A stretch of 64,000 nt of DNA from Mauremys mutica (Eukaryota; Chordata; Testudines; Geoemydidae): positions 38,476,003-38,540,002 of the forward strand of contig NC_059075.1 of assembly GCF_020497125.1 (NCBI RefSeq), read 5' to 3'. Position numbers and translations under genes: made by a program. A model generated the notes under the pieces. The model did no database searches, was not told the origin of the DNA, and saw only the letters and a list, made by a program, of their open reading frames with translations. Below, one piece after another: positions 57,287-64,000 of the stretch; position 1 is the first letter of the stretch, and every line of letters starts with the position of its first letter.

Positions 57287-57736
57287 TGTGGCAAGGCACC
57301 CTTTCTGCCTCTCCGGACTTAACACTCCCACCTCTGGCCGGGATAGGGCCTGGGGGTAAATCAGCACCACTCTGGAGTGTGTCTTTCTTCCCTTTTTGGT
57401 GTTTGTTTCTCAGAGCCTTCCCAGTAGGCCTCCGGGCAGGCCTGAGGAGCACTCCTCTTTTCCTGGCCCCCTCACTGGGGCAGGTATTATCCTGTTGCTG
57501 GCCCCAGGGTGTCAGTCCTTCCCCTAAACAGGCACTAGGTTTGGATGTCTCCCACACTGGAGAAGCCTATCTCCCTGCTGCCACCAGCCTTGCAGCAGTT
57601 TCTCCCCCACCCACTAGGAGAGATGTTTTAACAAGTTTCAGGCAGCCCTTAATTGGACTCAGGTTTCCCTAATTGACCTGAAGTAACCCTTTCCCAGCTT
57701 GTAGGAAAAAGGGCCTTTTGCATTCTAGGGCTAACA
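57287..57736 (-). mobile_element. Gypsy 5' LTR
   Basis: A 450-bp LTR, minus strand TGTTAGCCCT to TTGCCACA. The primer site and gag lie immediately downstream in sense. No 3' LTR in the window. No clear polyadenylation signal noticed. Confidence 0.7.
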
Positions 57737-57739
57737 TAC

Positions 57740-58330
57740 CTGTTTTCCCAGACCCTCTTGCAGCCATCCAGCCTGCCTTTGTCATAGTCCTTGCTTTTAA
57801 AAACCTGAGATGATGTGGAGGACTTTTCTTGTTGCCTATATGGTAAAGAATTACCCATAAAAATCTTGTGTGTCTCAGATTTTCTTGTTTCTTTATTCTT
57901 AATGGAAAGGAATTGAATACAAAATCTTTTCAATGTCTTAGTTTATCTTGCCTATTCTGTAGAAGTCTTTTAGTGAGGTTTTTGAGGCTCTGTAGGGAGA
58001 AAGGCTTTAGAATCTTTGTTTTGTGCTCTTTTGTGCTAGTTGATTCTGAAGGAATACACAGTTTTTATTCACATGATTAGGTTTTTTTAATTTCTCAGTG
58101 TACTGATTACTTACCCTCTTAATAGTAGCTGCTATTGTGGTGGTCTTTACCTTCGTCAAGAAAATGAGTTTCCTCCAAAACCATTAGTATCTCTTTCCAA
58201 ACTTGATGTGTCACTTATATGGTGAGCCTAATCTCCATCAGTCAGAGAATTGAAGGCCCTGAAGTTATTTCCAGAATTTTTGAGGACTGTGAAATATTCT
58301 GGCAGCAATTCACATAACCAATTCTTCTTG
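57740..58330. other. Intron, nothing recognised
   Basis: No feature that I can support. Confidence 0.4.
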
Positions 58331-58337
58331 CCATCAC

Positions 58338-59048
58338 TAAGGCTAAGATTATGTCACAGAAGTCACGGACATTGGGGACCTCCGCGGATGGCAGGGGACC
58401 CTCCCACAGCTGCCCAACAGCTGCAGACGGTGAGACCCCCACAACTGACCAGCTGCCGCTGCTGGCAAGGGTCCCCCCTGCAGTGGCTCAGCCACTGTGA
58501 GTAGCCGGAGCCCCCCGGCAGCTTCCAGCCACCAATGGCAGAGGGACCCGAAGCTACTCAGCGGCCACAGGTGGGGGGCCCGCGCAGCTCCTCAGCCGCC
58601 GCTTGCAGGGGCCCCGCCCTGCAGCTAATCAGTCGATGGGAGCAGGGCCTCCTGTCCCCCCGCAGCTCCCCAGACTCCGCTGCTGGCAGCCATCTCCCCT
58701 CCTACCTAGAGTGACCAGATGTCCCGATTTTATAGGGACAGTCCTGATTTTTGGGTCTTTTTCTTATATAGGCTTCTATTACCCCCCACCCCCGTCCCGA
58801 TTTTTCACATTTGCTGTCTGGTCACCCTACTCCTACCCCCGCAACTCCCATCCCCGCAGGGTGTTGGGGACCCCTCCCAGGCACTGGGCAATGGGGTCAC
58901 TGCAGCTCTTAGCGACTGCAGCAGGGACAGGGTGCTGGATCCTCCTCCATCCCCATTTTGTCAGGAATGTTTTTATTAATGTTTGTTTATTGCCCGTGAT
59001 CTGTCCATGACTTTTGCTAAAAATATCCATGACAAAACCGTGGGCTTA
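58338..59048. mobile_element. GC-rich hAT element with a nested hAT MITE
   Basis: Begins TAAGGCTAAGATTATGTCAC and ends GTGGGCTTA, flanked by the same 8-mer GCCATCAC (58330-58337, 59049-59056). Same family as 42373-42957, with GC-rich core and inverted CACGGAC/GTCCATGAC-type subterminal blocks. A second hAT sits inside it. Confidence 0.8.
58707..58829 (+). mobile_element. hAT MITE inserted in a hAT element
   Basis: A 123-bp element, TAGAGTGACCAGATGTCCCG to CTGGTCACCCTA, flanked by CTCCTACC on both sides (58699-58706, 58830-58837). Better preserved relative of 504-611. Confidence 0.88.
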
Positions 59049-59055
59049 GCCATCA

Positions 59056-60840
59056 CCATTGAAAGGCAGGTAGTAAATCAGTCATTTGAGTCACCTCAGT
59101 GGCATATGCTCCATGCACTTTTAATTTCAAGCAGTGATATTTATCAGCACTAATTTAAGGCTTTGACAATTATATCTGATCTTCTTTTCCTGAGCCCCAG
59201 GATATTTAATAAAATCGACAATGAGTCTCTCTTACTTTGTCACTCATTACCTGTGGCTAATTTATCTCCTTGCTTGTTCAGAAACAGAAGACTAGACTTT
59301 AGCCATGTGAACCAATAATATTTTTGCTCAGTCACTCACAGTAGTTGTGTGCTAGACCTTATAATGTTAGTATAATGTAGCCAGTAGCACTACAAGCTTC
59401 CCCTATGTTTCCCTGCCAGTGTGGTTTAGCCCTGACTTAGAGAGCTCATTGTAGGGTAGGAGAGAAGACAATTTTGATATAATTTAGAAATGAAGGAGAC
59501 TCTGGAATTAAACCTTGATCTATGTAAAATTGTTGAAGGGAAAGAGAAGAAAATAAATGATAAAAAATAAATAAACTGCAATCTGTGTATTTATAGATAT
59601 ATTTAGTATGGAGATACTAATTACAGCAGTCAATGAAAGGGATAGCAATTAGTCATCTGCTTCATGTCTGGTCTTCATGTTTTTGTTATAATTTCTACAA
59701 TTACAATATCTTTTCCATAACCAGCTATTTTATAGAGTGCTAGTTTTGCTTACTATACCCCTGTTCTTAGAAAGGAAGAGGTTTAACTGAGAGCATAATT
59801 TAGACAAGAAGGCACTCATTAGATACATGGTTTGCAGTCCATATTATTTTCAGCTGCAACTGAAAAAAGGTTAGTCTAAAAAAAATCAGCTACTGGCTGT
59901 TATCTATAGAATAATCCTCGGAAATTGCTTTTTTTTTCATGGCCACTGTGTTTTTCTGCAGTTTTATATTACTAAGCTTCTAACAATTGCAGATGCTTTG
60001 CATTAGTTCTGTAAATTGATTCCTGTCCTTCTGTTTGTACAGTTTATCGTTTCAAGGTTTTGACCTGGAATATTTCCCAGAAGTCATATAGCTTCTCGGC
60101 TTTATATTGTTGATGGGTGTCTCTATCCCAGGCTTTCATACCCTAAGCCTGCAGAGAGGAAAATAGTGGTTAGTCTTCCTGGTCTCATAAAACTGGGATC
60201 ACAGCATTCCATTATCCATTGGTTTTGCTGATACATAGCACTCTTATGTTACCATGGTATATAGTAGGGATGGACTAACCACTGGGCAAAATAAATAATC
60301 CTGAACCTTTGTCCTTCCCACTATAACACATACACACTCACCCCCCTGTAGTGCTGGCTTTCTCTATGCCTCTAGTCCCAGGCCATACCTAAGTGTTGGC
60401 AGACAGTAGTGATTTGTTTGTATCATAGGGGGGATGTAAAAGAGAATAAAGTGGGAGATTTGCCAATTTTGATGGAGAGTTCTTATCGAATATAAGGGAC
60501 AGCATGGCAGAAAGCACAAAGACACATGTGGGGAAAGTAGGCAAGCTGTGATCAAGGCAGACATCATGGGCAGACCAAAGTCAGGGGATGATGTTGCAGT
60601 AAGAAATTAGATTTGAAAGACAAGTTAGGACTAAATGGTGAAGGGCCTTATATGGTGTAAAATTGGAGATGGGGGACAGAGAGAGAGTGGGGTGAAAAGA
60701 TGAGTGTGAAGTGGTTGAAACAATGGGCCAGGAAGATGAGCCTAAAGACCACATTTTGAAAGAACATCTCAAGCACAGGGTGATAGCTGTTAAAATTTTT
60801 ATCTTAGTTACTGCAACTGCAGATTCAACTCTTAGTCATA
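59056..60840. other. Intron, nothing recognised
   Basis: No exon or repeat that I can support. Confidence 0.4.
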
Positions 60841-60844
60841 GGTG

Positions 60845-61080
60845 TCTAATCCTTTTTTAAATCTTTGCTGAACTTTTTGCCTCAATATCCTATGGCAACA
60901 AATTCCACAGGTTAATTATACATTGGATTAAAGAGGATTTATTTTATTTGTTTTAAATTTATTGCCTCTGATTTTATCAGGAGCCTTCTGGTTCTTATAT
61001 TACTGGAAAGGCAAACAGGAACTGTCTACTGTTACATCTGTATAAGTCTATATACCAATTCCTTTGTACAGGCTACCAGC
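60845..61080 (-). mobile_element. CR1 LINE 3' fragment, antisense
   Basis: The minus strand of 60895-61060 corresponds to the CR1 3' region represented on the + strand at 63160-63300. 60895-60925 (CAACAAATTCCACAGGTTAA) is the recognisable start. Confidence 0.65.
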
Positions 61081-61355
61081 TGGTAGTGAAAATAATGTGC
61101 CTTGCAAATCCCTGCTTTTTAGACCTTCTCAGCTCTCTGGAAAAACACACCTGAAATGTTCTGTTAAGCCATTTTTATCTGTGGGATGATGAAAAAAGAA
61201 TAGGCTTTTTCCACTGTAAAAGAAAAGTTTACTATATTTTTTTTCAACCAGACAACTCAAAAATGGCTGAACTCTGAAATCTGGTTTGTCATTAATACTC
61301 TGCTAAACGGTTGAAATTAACCAAGGACAGGGACATTTTGAAAATTGCATGCTGA

Positions 61356-61664
61356 GGGCAGGTCTGTGCCACAGATTTCTGCCAACAGAGCTGTGTCAGT
61401 CACAGGCATGAGGAGGCGTTATCTCTCATAAAATTGTGGGAGCTGTGCCGCAGAAGCCCCTAGTGTAGCTACAGCTATTCTGACAAAGGTGCTTGTTTGC
61501 TAGTATAACTTGCTTTACTCAGGTGTGGTGGAATAAGCTATAATGGTAAGAGTTCCTGGTATAAGTATAAACTGTGTCTATTCTAGGAGCACTTAGCTAG
61601 TATCATATGCCTATACCTATACTCATACCTATACCTGTAAAGTGTTCCCAATGTAGACATGGCC
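61356..61664. mobile_element. Harbinger-like MITE
   Basis: A 309-bp element GGGCAGGTCTGTGC to AATGTAGACATGGCC, with TGA on both sides (61353-61355, 61665-61667). Related in its interior to 3040-3250 (GCTATAATGGTA, GGTATAAGTATAAACTG). Confidence 0.55.
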
Positions 61665-61669
61665 TGAGT

Positions 61670-62224
61670 TTGTAGAAAATGTCATCAACTTTGCAAGAAT
61701 GTAGTTCCAGAGAGATGAACTGTGTTTGCAAGAAGAGTGCTGGAAGTGTACTCTCTTACAAACCAAGTGAGACGTACTAGGCAGTTTTTCTATGCCCAGA
61801 TACCACTCACTGTGGGTTTTCCTCTAGTATTCAGGTTTTTGCCTTAGAAGATTCTTAGTGTCTGAAACGTACTGCTCCCTGAAATCCATCTGAGTCTATC
61901 ACTTCCTGCTGTTAATAAACCAAAACAAAAAAGCCCTAAAGTGTTGCCCATATATTTATTATCTTTCCCATTTTCTTTCTTTTTCTGCTCAGCTTGTAGC
62001 GCTCATGGTGTGGTAGACAGAATGGTTTACAAGTTTTCCATATTAGTGGGAAAGATGGAAAAATCATCATTTTATTTAACTTTTTCTTATTGCAGATTAT
62101 TATTTTATTTTATTATTATTTATATTATGGTCACACCAAAAGGTCCCAACAAAGACTGTGCTAAACTCTATTCAAACACGGTGACATAGACTCTGTCCCA
62201 AATGGCTTACTGTCTAAATAGACA
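61670..62224. other. Intron, nothing recognised
   Basis: T-rich stretch near 62060-62125; no feature that I can support. Confidence 0.4.
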
Positions 62225-62405
62225 AGACAAACTGTGGAATAAAGGAAATAGTCTTATCCCCATTTCGGCAACAGACATGAATATTAAGAGTGAAGTTCTG
62301 GCCTGACTGAAGTCAGTGGGACTAAGTGACATCCAAGGTCACACAGGAAATATGTGGCAGAGCCCAGTTGAACCCAGATTTACTAACCACTAGACCATTC
62401 CTCCC
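62225..62405 (-). mobile_element. MIR-type SINE relic, antisense
   Basis: CATCCAAGGTCACACAGGAA, GTGGCAGAGCCCAGTTGAAC and TTACTAACCACTAGACCATT are MIR blocks read backwards. Confidence 0.6.
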
Positions 62406-62479
62406 TCCTACAAAATGAAATTAGCTTTAATGGGAAGAGACCAGTGAGACAAAGCCCTGAATGTGATGAGCATTAGAAA

Positions 62480-63600
62480 ATGGTCAGTTTTCAGAATGGA
62501 GAGAGGTAAATAGTGATGTCCCTTATGGGTCTCTACTGGGACTAGAGCTGTTCAACATATTCATAAATGATGTGGAAAAAGGGGTAAACAGCAGGATGGC
62601 AAAATTTGCAGGCAATACAAAATTACTCAAGATAGTTAAATCCAAAGCAGATTGTGAAGCGTTACAAAGGGATCTCACAAAACTAGGTTACTGAGCAACA
62701 AAATGGCAGATGAAAATCAATGTTGATAAATGCAAAGTAATGCACGTTGGAAAACATAATTCCCACTATACATACAAAATGATGGGGCCTAAATTAGCAG
62801 TTACCACTCAAGAAAGAGATCTATGAGTCATTGTGGATAGTTCTCCAAAAACATCCACTCAGTCAAAAAAGCTAAGAGAATGTTGGAAACCATTAAGAAA
62901 AGAGACAGACAATATCATAATGCTACTATATAAATCCATGGTTTGCCCACACCTTGAATACTGTGTGCAGTTCTGGTTACCCAATCTCAAAATAGATATA
63001 TTAAAACTGGACAAGATACAGAGAAGGGCAACAAAAATGATTAGGGGCATGAAACAGCTTCCACATGAGGAGAGATTAAAAAGACTGAGACTTTTAACCT
63101 TGGAAAAGAGATGACTAAGAGGGAATATGATAGAGGTCTATAAAATCATGACTGGTGTGGAGAAAGTGAATAAGGAAGTGTTATTTATTCCTTCACATAA
63201 CCCAAGACCCAGGGTTTACCCAATGAAATTAATAGGCAGCAGGTTTAAAACAAACAAAAGGAAGTATTTCTTCACACAGTGCAAAGCAAACCTGTGGAAC
63301 CTGTTGCCAGAGGATGTTGTGAAGGCCAAAACTATAATGGGGTTCAAAAAAGAATTAGATCAGTTCATGGAGAATAGGTCCATCAATGGATATTAGCCAA
63401 GATGCAACCCTATGCTCTGGGTGTCCCTAGCCTCTGATTCCCAAAAGCTGGGAGTGGATAACAGGGGATGGATCACTCGATGATTGTATGTTCTGTTCAT
63501 TCCCTCTGAAGCACCTGGCTTTAGCCAGTCAGAAGACAAGATACTGGGATAGATGGACCATTGGTCTGACCCAGTGTAGCTGTTCTTATATTCTTAGGTC
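62480..63600 (+). mobile_element. CR1 LINE 3' half, + strand
   Basis: Carries RT thumb and C-terminal blocks (62833-63114: KSMVCPHLEYCVQFWLPNLK, QRRATKMIRGMK; 63127-63396: [29 protein letters not shown]) and a 3' UTR ending about 63598. A subfamily different from 47880-50240. 5'-truncated; the catalytic part of RT is not present. Confidence 0.85.
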
Positions 63601-64000
63601 TTATGGGAGGAACTTGATATGTGTTTTATTTTTATTTTTCCCTAATAGCTGCAAAAAATGACATTGCAAACATTTGTTTAATTTTACCAGCAGTCTCTCT
63701 GTAATAGCTTTTCTCTTTATTTCCAAAAAACTAGTTTTCTTAACAGATGAGCATTGTAAATGTTTAGAGAATAAATAGTACCATGACTGAGAGATTAGTG
63801 AAAAATGTGCTCTTCATGTTTCCTGCCAACCTGTAACAGCCTCACACTGGGGAGTGGCTGTGTTTCTATCCAAAACAGCCCTTAGGTTTTCAATATTATC
63901 ATTACTCCTTTGAATTGTCTAGCACCAAGGGGCCTCTTAATTTTATGTTCTGCAACGGGAGTCACATCACAGATTTGGGACTCCTTAGCTAACAAAACTG
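63601..64000. other. Intron at the window edge
   Basis: Nothing recognised. Confidence 0.4.

Noticed and set aside
53417..64000. Final CEP128 exon
   Set aside because: No acceptor followed by a phase-1 frame resembling the known tail could be recognised; I did not assign one.

Overview
This is vertebrate nuclear DNA, most likely from a cryptodiran turtle. The evidence is a tRNA-derived SINE of the cryptodiran type (20039-20243), abundant CR1 LINEs, two DIRS-type tyrosine-recombinase retrotransposons, ancient MIR- and L2-like relics, and several non-autonomous hAT and Harbinger-like elements with clean target-site duplications. There are no bacterial-style genes, operons or CRISPR arrays.

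The only host gene recognised is CEP128 (centrosomal protein 128), on the + strand. Four consecutive phase-compatible coding exons near its C-terminus are visible: 4671-4694 (24 nt), 38051-38128 (78 nt), 46690-46803 (114 nt) and 53308-53416 (109 nt). Each has a canonical AG acceptor and GT donor. Everything else is intronic, apart from possible unrecognised last exons after 53416. Earlier exons lie upstream of the window.

Layout. 1-4670: intron with small DNA transposons, an L2-like relic and a Penelope-type repeat carrying a hammerhead-like fold on the minus strand. 4695-38050 (33 kb intron): hAT and Harbinger MITEs; an antisense CR1 split by a 4.8-kb DIRS element (9250-14050); a CA microsatellite; a Harbinger-like element containing a SINE and a solo LTR (19967-21853); a minus-strand class I endogenous retrovirus with one intact LTR and a gutted pol (25840-30593); and a second DIRS element (about 30720-35313), itself interrupted by an LTR-like insertion. 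38129-46689: tRNA-like SINE modules, MIRs, two GC-rich hAT elements, a truncated LTR and a perfect multi-arm inverted L1 fragment (45767-46519). 46804-53307: a CR1 with endonuclease and reverse transcriptase remnants. 53417-64000: a minus-strand Gypsy LTR-gag relic with a SCAN-like capsid, a hAT nested in a hAT, and two more CR1 pieces.

No element appears fully functional: every coding region seen has stops, frameshifts, catalytic substitutions or deletions. The most unusual structures are the perfect inverted L1 palindrome next to a CEP128 exon, the hammerhead-like fold, and the nested insertions. I found nothing that convincingly amounts to a wholly new system.
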